Below, piece by piece: positions 45,600 through 56,526 of a stretch of 64,000 nt of DNA. Source of the stretch: Capitulum mitella (Eukaryota > Arthropoda > Thecostraca > Pollicipedomorpha > Pollicipedidae); the NCBI GenBank assembly GCA_030062745.1, contig CP099842.1, positions 5,499,822-5,563,821 on the forward strand, written 5' to 3'. The notes beneath the pieces are model-generated. The model made no database searches, had not been told where the DNA came from, and worked only from the letters and a program-made list of their open reading frames with translations. How positions within the stretch are numbered: the stretch's first letter is position 1; each line of letters starts with the position of its first letter. The position numbers were made by a program, and so were the translations under genes.

Positions 45600-45845
45600 G
45601 TTGTTGCCGGGCGACTCCAGCCGCCGTGAGCGCTGTCGGCGTGACGGCGTGCCGTTGTAGCGGCCGGTCGCGGTCCAGCCGGCCGGGGCGTCGGCCGGCC
45701 ACCGTCTCCCGGTTCCCGTTGTGCAATGTGCCGTGAGAGTGGGGCGGGCCGCAGCGGCACAGACTGAAGGTCGCGGGGGCCGGACGGCCATTGGGGTCGC
45801 GCCGGCGGCGGCCAGCCGCTCCGCCGATCTCACGTGTCTCGCGGT
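45600..45845. other. GC-rich patch left of the third 54-bp array
   Basis: CpG-dense (GGCCGGTCGCGGTCCAGCCG; GGTCGCGCCGGCGGCGGCC), directly continuous with the array. Confidence 0.55.
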
Positions 45846-45847
45846 GA

Positions 45848-46320
45848 CCCTGATAATGACAGCTCCGTCCGAGCTCAGACCAACACCTCCTCAGGGCAGA
45901 CCCTGATAATGACAGCTCCGTCCCGAGCTCAGACGAGCACCAGCCCAGGGCAGACCCTGATAACGACAGCTCTGTACCGAGCTCAGACGAACACCGGCCC
46001 AGGGCAGACCCTGATAACGACAGCTCTGTACCGAGCTCAGACGAGCACCGGCCCAGGGCAGACCCTGATAATGACAGCTCCGTCGCGAGCTCAGACGAAC
46101 ACCGGCCCAGGGCAGACCCTGATAATGACAGCTCCGTCCCGAGCTCAGACCAACACCGCCTCAGGGCAGACCGTGATAACGACAGCTCCGTCCTCAGTTC
46201 AGACGAGCACCGGCCCAGGGCAGACCCTGATAACGACAGCTCCGTCTGGGGCTCAGACCAGCACCGGCCCAGGGCAGACCCGGTTAATTACAGCGCCATC
46301 CTGAGCTCAGACGAACATCG
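45848..46320 (+). repeat. 54-bp minisatellite, about 9 copies
   Basis: Unit CCCTGATAATGACAGCTCCG followed by TCCCGAGCTCAGACGAGCAC. Copies start at 45848, 45901, then every 54 bp to 46279; the first lacks one base. The 18-codon period leaves one plus frame open. No similarity to the 54-bp arrays at 1972 and 15903. Confidence 0.92.
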
Positions 46321-47121
46321 ACCCATCTCTGATACTGGTGCTGCTGAGGTGGAAATCCTACAAGCAAGCCGTTTGTTCAGCAGCAGAACAGGGGAGATGA
46401 ACTGAGATGTGGGGTCACTGCACATCTGGACGCGTCAGAATGGTCCGTATGTCCAAAAGTTTACTGACACTATACATTATCACCGTTGTGTTCTTTCATC
46501 AAATATGGGGCTATATTTTTAGGATTTTTTGGTGCTGCTAGATAGTCTCGCGAGTAAAATATCCTTAAAATGGTGACATAAAAAATCACCGTCCGAAAAA
46601 CACTGCGTGGGAATAAACTCCCGAAAGGTGCCCCAACAGATTCTAGGTCAACACGATGCCTCACTAAGTTCTCTATCAAACTTGCATATTTCGCTAGGAA
46701 TGATTCCAGTGATTTCAATGCGTTGCTCTAAACGAACTACATCGAGGAGACTGCAATGCATCACAGCAAGATAGCCCTATCTTGATGACAGGCCCATACG
46801 CACGAAATCTACAAAACGTCCTGATACTAGCGCCAGAACAGGACGATCCAAAACCGCCCCTTCTTGGAAGCGATTTCACCTTGAGAAATGATAGTTAAAG
46901 TTAATCACTACCTACGGCCGAATCGCTTCCGACTAGTACATCAGCCAAGCTTGTTCCAAACAGCGGTCGTGATAAATGGTGCCTAATGTCGCCTCGAGTA
47001 GAAAGGCCCTGCTGGCTAGGCCGGGAGCTGTCCAGTCTCACCAGGCAGTGGTCATCTGCGGAAATCCGGGGTGGGCGGGGGACTACGTGGGACACCGTAC
47101 GGTAGCCTGCCATTACCGCTG
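46321..47121. other. AT-leaning spacer, no gene seen
   Basis: Unique sequence with no supported feature. Confidence 0.45.
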
Positions 47122-47250
47122 TCAGGCCAGCCGTCACCTTTGTGGGACCAGCCGTCAACGCTGGGAGACCAGCCGACAGCGCTGTGGAACCAGTCGTTAC
47201 CGCTGTGAGGCTCGCTGCTACCGACGTGAGACCCGTCGTCAGCGGCCTGA
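47122..47250 (+). repeat. Diverged 21-bp repeat
   Basis: Copies such as GACCAGCCGTCAACGCTGGGA, shown here as GACCAGCCGTCAACGCTGGG plus A, then GACCAGCCGACAGCGCTGTG. About six diverged 21-bp units run directly into the 28-bp array to the right. Confidence 0.75.
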
Positions 47251-47455
47251 GACCAGCCGCCACCACTGCGAGACCAGAGACCGGCCGCCACCACTGCAAG
47301 ACCAGAGACCAGCCGCCACCACTGCGAGACCAGAGACCGGCCGCCACCACTGCGAGACCAGAGACCAGTCGCCACCACTGCAAGACCAGAGACCAGCCGC
47401 CACCACTGCGAGACCAGAGACCAGCCGCCACCACTGCGAGACCAGCCGTCCCGCC
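47251..47455 (+). repeat. 28-bp minisatellite, about 7 copies
   Basis: Unit GACCAGCCGCCACCACTGCG plus AGACCAGA. It equals the 21-bp unit to the left with a 7-bp addition (GACCAGA). Copies are nearly identical (GACCGGCC versus GACCAGCC; TGCGAGA versus TGCAAGA), so the 28-bp form is younger. Confidence 0.92.
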
Positions 47456-47519
47456 GTGAGGCCGGCCGTCCGGAACGTGAGGCGGACAAAACTTTTTCCA
47501 CAATAAAAAGGATCGGCAA

Positions 47520-47708
47520 ACAAGCGGGCCCGACCAATGGGAGCGCGGCCGGCCATAAGCCGTCAATCAGCCAGCAGCGCTCGGCATTCCGGCCGGACGG
47601 GGCGGGCGGCGCGTCCCACGCCGCTGGCGCGGCCCGCCGGTCGCCGATCGTATCGGCCTGATGTGGAGCAGACCGGCCGGCCGGCGGCCCGGCCGGGCCC
47701 GGCCGCCC
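47520..47708. other. GC-rich patch between two arrays
   Basis: CpG-rich (GGCGCGTCCCACGCCGCTGG; GGCCGGCCGGCGGCCCGGCC) with GCATTCCGG at 47584-47592. Confidence 0.55.
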
Positions 47709-48000
47709 CGCCCGGACCCGGCGGTCCCGGCGCGTTCTGAGCCGGACCCGGCGGTATCCAGCCACCCTGCCCGGATCCGGCGGTGTTCGCGCCTTCTGAG
47801 CCGGGCCCAGCGGTATCCCGGCCGCTCTACCCGGACCCGGCGGCATCCGGGAGCTCTGATTCAGACCCAGCAGTATCCGGCCGCCCCGCCCGGACCCAGC
47901 AGTGTCCAGCCTCCCTGCCTCGGACTCGGCTGTGTCCAGCTTGCCGGTTACAGACCCAGCAGTGTCCTGCCTCCCTGCTCTAGACCCAGCAGTGCTGACC
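47709..48000 (+). repeat. 30-bp minisatellite, about 10 copies
   Basis: Unit GACCCAGCAGTGTCCAGCCT plus CCCTGCCTCG; left copies are GC-richer (CCGGACCCGGCGGTCCCGGC). GC content falls from left to right across the array, away from the GC-rich patch. Confidence 0.85.
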
Positions 48001-49306
48001 GTGTTGAGGAGGCAGTCTCTGGTTCTGGTTTGGCACAGGGCAGCGCGAAGCCAGTAGCAATGCAAGACATCAGTAAAGTGGTACTAGGGCGGTAGCTTGG
48101 TATGTGGGAATTAAGCTGTTCAGCTCTTATCATTTGTGACAGATGCCAGAGTCTGGAATATTATGCAAACCGATACTACGAATAGGTCACGACGTTTAAC
48201 TGGCCTCATGACTTCGGGGTAAAAAAACTTGCTTGCTTCTTGGCGAAACCTAGCCTTAAGAAGCCGCAAAAAATTGGCAAGAGAATATAACGAGTGCAGC
48301 GCTGTCAAACATTATGATAGCCTATGAATATGCATCAGGATTCGAGAGTTTAAACAGCAAAATGACCTTCAGATGTTAAAAAGGTTACTTGGAACACACT
48401 TAAGATAATATACCTTAGCTTAGGTCAATGTGCCCTCATGCGCTAACGTAACAAATACGGAGCTCTCTGAAAATCGGCCTAGCGGCTTTTAGCGATAAAT
48501 TCCACGACCTTGGCTCCAGTTTGCCAAACGGGGAGCAGAGCATTCTTAGGTTACTGACAAATATCCCCCGGCCTTTGCGCTCTCATTGCACTTTGTAGTA
48601 GGTATTCGGCGCCTCTTCAATCGATTTGTTTTGTTGAGCAATGTGCGGAGTGACAATTGGTACTTTTGATGCCCGGGAATGCATTTATGGTCGAAAGGAA
48701 ATCGTTTCGGAAAAATGATGGCCTTGAGGTTAGTTGCCGAGGCTGCATATGTTCACGCACCACAAGCACTTACGAAACGAGAAAGGTGTTTGGGATTTGT
48801 AAGGCTAGGGGGATTTTGGGCTAAATTGTTTCCGTGCGAAACTCCAAGGCTCGTGTTAAGATTATCCGAAGTGGTTACGGAGGACGTCGTCTACCATTCG
48901 ACCCAAATAATAAAGCCTTGACACTTCTGAGACCCGCGGCATGCTAATGGGCTCTGAAATCTGAAAACTACCCGGGGGGGGGGGGGTCCTTGCCCCGGAG
49001 CGTATATGGCGTCGGAGCTCCTCACACCCAGGGCAACAAACTGCTGCTTTGTGCCCATCGTCCGAGATGTCTCCGCCAGTCCAGGACTCTCACGGGTCAC
49101 GGGTGCTCAGGGTCGAGGCTATTACTCTTCCGGGCCCTAGACGGCTGAGGCTGAGGGCCTTCACGCGCGCATTAAACGATCTAAGCACGTAATTGTACCG
49201 GGGCTGAGTGCCACTTACCTGGAGTCGGTTTCTCCCGTGCTGATCGTATCAAGCTGTGCTCTCTGCGTATCGATACCAGGCTGGGAACCAATCCGGGTCA
49301 CAGCTG
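48001..49306. other. No gene seen; G13 run
   Basis: AT-leaning unique DNA becoming GC-richer after 48930. A G13 homopolymer lies at 48974-48986. No supported gene. Confidence 0.4.
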
Positions 49307-49560
49307 CAGCAATGCACCGTCCCACTCACGACTGCTACTGCAGCAGCAAGACGCCGTCTCCTTCACGGTAGTCACAGCTGACACAAGACACCTTCTCTTT
49401 TACAGGGGACGCAGCAGCAGTTGTGTAACCTTCCTCTCACAGCATCCACAGCAGCAGCAATACACCGTTCCCCTCGCAGCAGTAGTGCACAGTCCTTCTC
49501 ACAGTGTCCACAGCAGCATCGGTCCACCGTCCATCTCACAGTAGCCACAGCAGCAGCAGG
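49307..49560 (+). repeat. Degenerate CAG/CAC-rich array
   Basis: Irregular units of about 45 bp with CACAGCAGCAGCAATACACC and CTCACAGTGTCCACAGCAGC. Weak periodicity with several small indels. Confidence 0.65.
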
Positions 49561-49758
49561 GCATCGTGCCTCTCTGGGCGCGCGCGCGCCCGCTCACAGC
49601 AGCACGAGCCTCCGGACGGCACTGCAGCGGCCAGCGGTGGCGGCGCCACGCACACGGCCGGTCGGCCGCCGGCGCGCCCGCAAACTCAGCTGCCAACGGA
49701 CGGCCGTCAGCGCTGCCATATGTGGCCGCGGCCAGCGCTGGACGGCCGCTGCGTGCGG
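49561..49758. other. GC-rich patch between two arrays
   Basis: CpG-dense (GGGCGCGCGCGCGCCCGCTC; GGCGGCGCCACGCACACGGC), placed between the degenerate array and the 33-bp array. Confidence 0.55.
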
Positions 49759-50005
49759 CGGCCGACCGGCGGTCACAGAGGCTCTGCATGGGCCAGCACG
49801 GCGGTCAAGGCAGCGCTGCAGAAGGCCAACACGGCGGTCACAGCGGCTCTACATAGGGCCAGCACGGCGGTCAAGGCAGCGCTGGAGAGGGTCAACACGG
49901 CGGTCACAGCCGCTCTACAGAGGGTCAACAAGGCGGTCACAGCGGCTCAACATAGGGCCAGCACGGCGGTCACGGCAGTGCTGCAGAGGGTCAACGCGGT
50001 TCTTA
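49759..50005 (+). repeat. 33-bp minisatellite with 66-bp dimer structure
   Basis: About 7.5 units. Type A reads GCCAGCACGGCGGTCAAGGC plus AGCGCTGCAGAGG and type B GCCAACACGGCGGTCACAGC plus GGCTCTACATAGG; they alternate A-B-A-B, then B and A-like. In one frame the units give 11-residue repeats (ASTAVKAALQR type). Two plus frames stay open across this region, one for 334 codons (49421-50425), but without a good start or recognisable domain. Confidence 0.88.
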
Positions 50006-51547
50006 ACAGTTCAATACAGCAGTTCTTCGATCATAGTCACTTGCTCAACGGGACAAGTGACTCTGCAACTCGGGATTCAATGCAGTCACTGTGGACAAAA
50101 ACAGCATGCACTCCACCAGAAGGCGTGTATGCCGTTGTTAACTGCGAAAGGCTCATTGGCCTTGATGAACGCAGGTGGCATGAGCGCTGTTCGCCTGCTC
50201 ATTTTAAAGCCAAGGGCAAGCGTCTCGCAACTTGCTTTCTTTGACACTATTCTGGGACGTTTTTTTTTAGAGCTAAAGATTGCTGGGAAGGGTGTATTCT
50301 GCCCTCTAAAACTCCAGAAGCTAATCCTCCGATCTTCCTGCGCGATAGCTCAAACGAATTCTTGTGACCTAATCACCACTTCTGAATGCTTAAATTTGCG
50401 AACGTCAATATGTCAATATCGATAACAGGCAACAAAAAAAATGTTTTTTTTCTGGTATCGTTATCGTTCGCCCTTAGATCGGATGCTGTAAATAAAAGGC
50501 TCTGAAAATAAATGGAAATGATACCCAGGAGTCTAAAACACATATTTACGTCCACTACATATTTGCAAACACGTCAATGCAATGGAGCGTCTGGAAACCA
50601 TAAAAGGAAGGACGAAGTAAAAAGCATGTTTTGTATTTTTGCTGCTCGTTGCGGTCTAGAGAAGGCTGACATGAATTTTTATTTGAACTTTTTTGTATTT
50701 GTGGACGCAGTTAAAGAAAACGTGTTGTCGGTAGCGTTGTCAAGAACCAAGAATAACATGCTGGCGTCTTGGTAATTTGTGCGGTATGTGGATGTGTCTA
50801 AATCGGTGCTCGGACTGTGACTGTAAATGCGTTCGTTCTTAGAGTCGGTATTGAGCCGCCCCCCTCGGATTTTTGCTTGCCACTTCCAAGGTTTTTGACA
50901 CAGCTGCACAGCACTTGGTCGCTTTTTCTATCTATTCTTTTAAGTGCTAAAACGAAATTTCGTAATTCTGTTTTGGTCAGGGGCGGAGCCAGGCAACGTT
51001 TTTGGGAGGAACCTCAGGCCATTTTTGGCCTTGTTAAGGGTAAAAGAAAAATGGCTGCCAAAAATAGCATTTTTAAGACAGAACTTAAGACTTTATATGG
51101 ATGCATAGCCAGACTGTAAGGCAAGCATACAATTGCAATTTTGTTAACCTGAGGTCACTTAACAAGGTCAGGTCAAAGGTGAAAAGTCTAAATTTGATTC
51201 TATAGCAAATAATGCTATCCAGATTTTTGAAAAACTAATCCTCATGTTTTCGAAACCCTGTGAACAACTATAAATTTTCTCAATATTTCAAATGTATGGA
51301 TCAGTGGTAAAAGTCCTATTTACAATCTCTCGTTTTATGCCGATTTCATTAAACTCGGTCCATAAACAACACAGTTACGAGTTCATAAATATCCCACATT
51401 TTGATTTTTTTGCCAACTTGTATCCACCCCATCCAGGATTTTGAAAACCCTTTTATAAAAACGTGCTTTACGTCATGGCAAATCGACTACCGTTTGCTGC
51501 GATGAAATCGGATGTGTAGTTCTCGAAATCTCGGGGAGCCGAATCTT
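50006..51547. other. AT-rich DNA, no gene seen
   Basis: No supported gene. AGGTCA hexamers cluster at 51150-51180 (GAGGTCACTTAACAAGGTCA and following AGGTCA). Confidence 0.45.
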
Positions 51548-51559
51548 CCCCCCCCCCCC
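51548..51559 (+). repeat. C12 homopolymer
   Basis: Twelve consecutive C in AT-rich DNA, one of seven G/C runs of 11-13. Confidence 0.95.
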
Positions 51560-52767
51560 GCTGGGAATCGGCCAAAGCGTCTAGCCCTGCGGGAATAGGG
51601 TTAAACTCCACGCAAAAGTCGTAAAGCAGCCCCTAGCCGTCCTTGGAATCACACTGTACGGAAGGTTGCTTGAATGATATTGGTCTACTTGGGTGCCCAT
51701 TTTTGGTCTCTTGGATCTGCCCTGCTGTCATGACGTCACCTTTACCTATTAAAATAGGTAGCACGGAGGCATAAAATACAAAACTGCCATTACATCTGTT
51801 CTTCATGTGAAACCGCGGATTAGCCACATCTCCAAAAGCACGCCCTGAGTGTCCCTTGCTACTTTCCTGGATCCGACGCAGTCGTCATAACGTGAGACAT
51901 TTCTCAAACTGAACAGGTACATTGCAAAAGATGGCTAACTGATTCCCATAACATCGAAGAGAAGACAAGAGGACGCATCCCCTGAGAGCGACGAGAAACA
52001 GCCAAGCATGTCTCGTGAAAAGACTTCCTAGACGCGTCTCCAATAAAGATACAAACTCAAATTCCTCGCGCTGTGTTTGGACAATTCACCAAGGTGTCAT
52101 GGTTCTACCTCGAACCTTTTAGAAATCGTGATGAAGGGCCTCAGGTGACTTAATAGGCCCACCGCCCTGGAGCGTGGTCACCATTGTTAAACCCCTTGCA
52201 ACGTTTTGCAGCCGTCAGGCCACACCCAAAATTACGTAACGCCCAGCCAATAACCCACCCCCTCACTGTCTGTCCGTCCTGGCGTTTATGTATTGACGGC
52301 CAGCTGATACTCAACAGACAAGTGGCTATTCAGTGTCATTAGGTAGGTAGATAAAACGGCAAGACAAAAAACAAGCAAAGGCAATAAATGGATAAAAAGC
52401 TTACAAACACAGACACGCAACAATAACAGACACACCTACTGCACAAGGAAAGACTTGGGCGCGCACGCGATCTGGTATGGGTCTTTTTGTATCCCCCCCA
52501 TCTGTTTTCTTTGAAAATCTCGAGAACGTATCGGAGCTGGTTGCTGCTACTTTGTGACATTTATGGCAATTTAATAACACGTCGACTGACGAAGAAAAAT
52601 CGAAAAATCGCTGGAAATTTTTGAAGTTTCAAGCATTTGAAGTCAAACAGACATAACGAAAATAACGGTTGTCGCTGACAAACGAGAACTTTGTGAAAGG
52701 ATTAGCGTTTTACCTAAGATTACCGTTTGAACGCAATCAGGCGACGTCATTCGGGCATAAATGGTGG
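51560..52767. other. No gene seen
   Basis: AT-leaning unique DNA with no supported coding region or array. Confidence 0.45.
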
Positions 52768-53225
52768 ATGTACCAAGATCAAAACCAGGGTCGAAGGGTC
52801 AAGGTCATCAGAGGTCAAGGTCAACCGATTTGTGACCTGATCCAGATTTGCTTTACGACTTGACGGTTCGTGTGAAATATGCATTCAGAGACCCTAATAA
52901 AAGCACGCGTGCGCACACTGATACGCTTACACATACCGGAGTCAGTGAAGGTCAAGGTCAAACATCTTGTGAACTGGTCCAGATTCGTTTTGCGACATAT
53001 CGATTTGTATGACATATGCATTCAAAGGCTCTAATAAAAATCGTGTGCTTACATGGATACGCTGGTATATACCAGGATCAGTGCAGGTCAAGGTCATCGA
53101 AGATCAAGAGTAGCTATTTTTTGATCTGGTCCACATTTGCTTTGCAATATGTCGATCTGTATGGAACATGCATTCAAAGACCTTACTAAAACCACGTTTT
53201 GCATATTGATATTCATATGTATATA
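52768..53225 (+). repeat. 137-bp tandem repeat carrying AGGTCA direct repeats
   Basis: About 3.3 diverged copies. AGGTCAAGGTCA occurs at 52812, 52949 and 53085, giving steps of 137 and 136 bp. Each unit also shares TGGTCCAGATT.G.TTT, TATGCATTCA and CTAATAAAA-like words. Satellite-like length; AT-rich, unlike the short minisatellites. A partial copy starts at about 52768. Confidence 0.85.
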
Positions 53226-53689
53226 CATGTATATGTAAACGTACATACATAAATATAAACGCTAGAAGTGGCCAATGTACCGATGTTGGCTACCTTCCTG
53301 AAAATACGTCCGAAAGGTGCGTGCAGCGCCCTCATTTACGCTCCAACTATCCCGTGTTCCTCGAAATCTGGTCTGCAAAAGATGAAAAAAATGACGCCAT
53401 AGGTCAAGGAAATCACATGAGCTTGGCCCGAAATCTTCAGTTAAGACGCCAGATGAATGGAAGATGTATTCCGCGTTTTAACGCCCAAACAAATATCCTT
53501 TCCCCGTTTCGTCCGAAAAGTGGTACGGAATGGCCTACACGGGCCGAGAAAATGTCCAAAGTTGATCTTTTCGACCCCTTTTGATCTTAGAAATATAGAC
53601 CTAGGGAATTCAAAATTGCACACAATGTAAAACGTTTTAGCCCCACACAATCCATAAAACTTCATTTCTCTAGTTTTTTCGTTTCTGAG
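53226..53689. other. No independent feature seen
   Basis: AT-leaning DNA between the 137-bp repeat and the retrotransposon remnant. It may hold the 3' tail of the retrotransposon, but no tail repeat or poly(A) could be identified. Confidence 0.4.
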
Positions 53690-53695
53690 ATCGGA

Positions 53696-53706
53696 GGGGG
53701 GGGGGG
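53696..53706 (+). repeat. G11 homopolymer
   Basis: Run of 11 G at the 3' end of the retrotransposon remnant. Confidence 0.93.
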
Positions 53707-53848
53707 CACTTTTGCACCCTCTTCCACAGCGCGGGTTAAAGCTTGTCGGATCCAGCCGCCTCACTTCCACAGGCAAATAATCAAGTACACAGGCCGCACG
53801 GTACGCAGAGGAGCGCTGGTCTTTAGCCGTGCGCATAGCAGGAAGAAA

Positions 53849-53860
53849 GGGGGGGGGGGG
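53849..53860 (+). repeat. G12 homopolymer
   Basis: Run of 12 G inside the C-terminal part of the retrotransposon remnant, where it reads as a proline run on the minus strand. Confidence 0.93.
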
Positions 53861-54895
53861 CGCTGGTCCAAGCGGGTGACACGCTCTCAGCTCCGTGCGT
53901 GGGTCTAAGTTTGAAATAATGGGACGAGATCTGCTGGTTCGCCAAGTGCACGGGCTTTGTGCACCACGGCCACAGTTTGAAAATCGCACATTTGGCGGGG
54001 CGTGTGAAAGTGCAGGTCATAACGCGCGCGAGACACATGGTCCTGCTTTCTGCGGCCAATGACTGCCCTGGTTGCGAAGTTTTCTGCTTTCAGCAGTGTG
54101 GTATTGTTCAAAGCTGATTCTTGACCATATACTAAAATGCAATATCCCACGTGCGAGATGACCAGGCCGCGCACGATAGCCAGCAGCACTCTCTCTCTGG
54201 GAGGAAGTGCCTCAGGCGGCGGAGGCCGACCAGGAGGCCAGTACACTTGTGGACTACATCGCTAACGTGCCCGTCCCAGCTCAGATAGCGGTCAAATAGC
54301 ACGCCTAAGTTTTTCACCGACTGGCCCTCCCTAACGGTTTCCCCACCGACCCGTGAGCTGACACGTGAAAGGTCGCGGGTACTTTGTCTCGTGTCAAGGA
54401 GAATGAATTCGCTTTTGGATGCGTTCAGTTCGAATCTGTGCGGATGGAACCAGGATGACAAGGCGGGAAGCGTGATTTCCATGCATTGGATGAGAGAAGG
54501 AAGATTGTGTTTGTGTCGTTTGATGTTGATTCCTAGCGATGACAGTTCCCAGTAACACAGTCGAGCTTCGCCGCCGCATGGCCGCTGCCGTGATCCTACT
54601 GACCGGCGCGGTCGGTCAGCGCCTTCGGTTGGCTCGTGGCTCTGCCCCCAGGGGGGTCGAAAGGTCAGCTGGCCGGCCGTTTCGACCGGCGGGTCCAGCG
54701 CGGCGCCGACCGCGGCAGCGGTGTGAGTGTGCCGCAGTCAGACATCACACGTTTGTCATCGGATATCAGGATTTGGGTGTCGCCAGCATACTGGGTCACA
54801 TGAGCATCCGCTCGCAAGCTGAGGTCGTTGGCAAAGATGGTGAATTCTGAACGGCACCTTAGCAATTTTAGTTCAGTAGAGTCGATAAACATAAA

Positions 54896-55970
54896 ATAGA
54901 GTTACAAGTTTTTCTGCAGATGATTTATGTAGTCTTTTTAGGCTATTAGCCTATTTTTTGCTTTAATATCACAGCTTGAGGTAACGTTCTGCCAACCCCA
55001 GCCTTCCTGTTACAATGCTCTGTCACGTATTGGCCAACCCCCCATCCCACCCCCATCCCCAGCAACAACTGTTACATGACTTATGGACGAGTCGTCCTCA
55101 TCCGTTTCACGCTAATACCGACAATGTTACCCGAAACCTGTCGAAGACGGTTTTATGAAGTTGTAAAAGTGGGAACATCCGGCTCGGTTTTCGGTGCCTG
55201 CTTGGTTTTGAGGCCATAGGAAAATTATTCGGTGACATTTATCAAATGACGTTTTTCAATCATGCAATCTTTTCCTTGTCAGATCAGTTTAAGGCGCCAC
55301 TGAGTTCAGTGATAAATCAGAACGATTTATTTCCCTAGCTATGTTGGCCAATAGATATGCGAGCACTGGGCCGCCCATCAGCCTGGCCAAAAGAAAGAAA
55401 CGTATTCGGTTCTAGAAACCTCGCCTACATACAACCTTTTCCCTTTCTATGACCCAGATTAGGGCGTTGGGTGCCATTTCTGAACAAAATGAAATGTCCC
55501 CAAAGGTCACCCGAACCCGTTAAGTTACGTAGCAGGGCGTATATGGTCATCGATTGGCATGAAACATTTCTTGGTAGTATGTAAGTATTGGAGCTAATCA
55601 TATCACAAAGTCGAGTTAGGGTTAAAACAGAAATGACCCTGGGACTAACTCTGCGATGCAGAATGATTAAGGAACTGTTTCGTGTTTCAAACGTCGTAAT
55701 GCTGATCTGGCCTGCAGCAGAAAAAGGTTACTTGTATGAGTTTCTGTGCTTAAATTTTGGGAAAATTCGTTAATTACGAATCTGCACAGTTGGCAGGGGG
55801 TTTATTCGCGAGAGCCTGTTTATTTCCAAAATATGTAATTTTTCAAACTTTTTGAGGTTCCTGGTCTTACTTCCATCTGTGCAAGCTAGTTCTGCCATTT
55901 TCTACCCATTCTGAGCAATTCATCGGCGATTGTGACGTTGGTACATTTTGGCTCACTACAGTTATTCCTG
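54896..55970. other. AT-rich DNA, no gene seen
   Basis: No supported gene, array or RNA. Confidence 0.45.
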
Positions 55971-56307
55971 ACCTGACCTCAGGTCAGTGGCTGGAAGTCA
56001 TTGATATTTTGTCCAATGACGGTAACTACATGTCTGCTTCACTCCACGCTAAAAATGTTATAAAATATTCCGTCAATTTCCGAAAAAAACGACATTTGTT
56101 AAAAAGGGGTTTGATCTTAGGTCAATGACCCGGAAAATTCCGAAAAATCTGAGATAGGAAATTTTTTGCATCCATCAGGATCACTAATCCCTGAAAGTAT
56201 TACTGTGATATCTTGTTTCCCGAAAAAGTTACAGGCCGCTCAATTCTATTTGGACATCGGTCCGTTTGACTTGACCTAGGTCAGGCACCTGACCTGACCT
56301 GAGGTCA
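55971..56307. promoter_or_regulatory. Cluster of paired AGGTCA half-sites
   Basis: Four paired sites in 340 bp: CTGACCTCAGGTCAG (everted, spacer 1) at 55973-55987; AGGTCAATGACC (inverted, spacer 1) at 56119-56130; TGACCTAGGTCA (everted, no spacer) at 56272-56283; TGACCTGAGGTCA (everted, spacer 1) at 56295-56307. AGGTCA is the nuclear-receptor half-site, and the inverted spacer-1 form resembles ecdysone-receptor elements. Whether any is used is unknown, and the cluster might instead be part of a dispersed repeat. Confidence 0.4.
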
Positions 56308-56514
56308 AAATTTTGATGCAAGATGTAAAAATGATGAAGCAAAAGGTACACAAAGTTTCGTGTCTCTGCGTTTGTTCGTTCTCTCGCAATCCCAGAAAAG
56401 CCTCAGAGGGAGCTGTCAACAGCCCCCCAGTCGGGGGCGGGTTAACATCAAAAGATCTCTGCTTGCGCGACCATCAGTTGTGTCACATATATTCTGAAAT
56501 GCATCCATCCTCTG

Positions 56515-56526
56515 CCCCCCCCCCCC
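56515..56526 (+). repeat. C12 homopolymer
   Basis: Run of 12 C in AT-leaning DNA. Confidence 0.93.

Larger units (their letters stand above)
53690..54895 (-). mobile_element. Decayed non-LTR retrotransposon (LINE) reverse transcriptase fragment
   Basis: Reading the minus strand from 54895, broken frames give the order expected of a LINE reverse transcriptase: FANDLSLRADAHVTQYAGDT (active-site box, with YAGD where YADD is usual), then LSSWFHPHRFELNASKSEF, SVKNLGVLFDRYLSWDGHVS, LRRLRHFLPERE, then in another frame AIVRGLVISHVGYCILVYG, KAENFATRAVIGRRKQDHVS, RQMCDFQTVAVVHKARALGE, and in a further frame SAYRAACVLDYLPVEVRRLD. A frame change lies near 54190-54200 and another near 53905. The N-terminal RT half and endonuclease are missing, so it is 5'-truncated. 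A GC-rich block at 54570-54730 replaces part of the palm-thumb region. It most resembles CR1/Jockey-like elements by general layout. Non-functional. Confidence 0.85.

Noticed and set aside
47052-48065. 337-codon minus-strand frame
   Set aside because: It crosses two different minisatellites and a GC patch, with no recognisable domain. Composition explains the lack of stops.
49421-50425. 334-codon plus-strand frame
   Set aside because: It begins without ATG, is Arg-rich from the array, and competes with another open frame. The nonrepetitive tail is not long enough to exclude chance.
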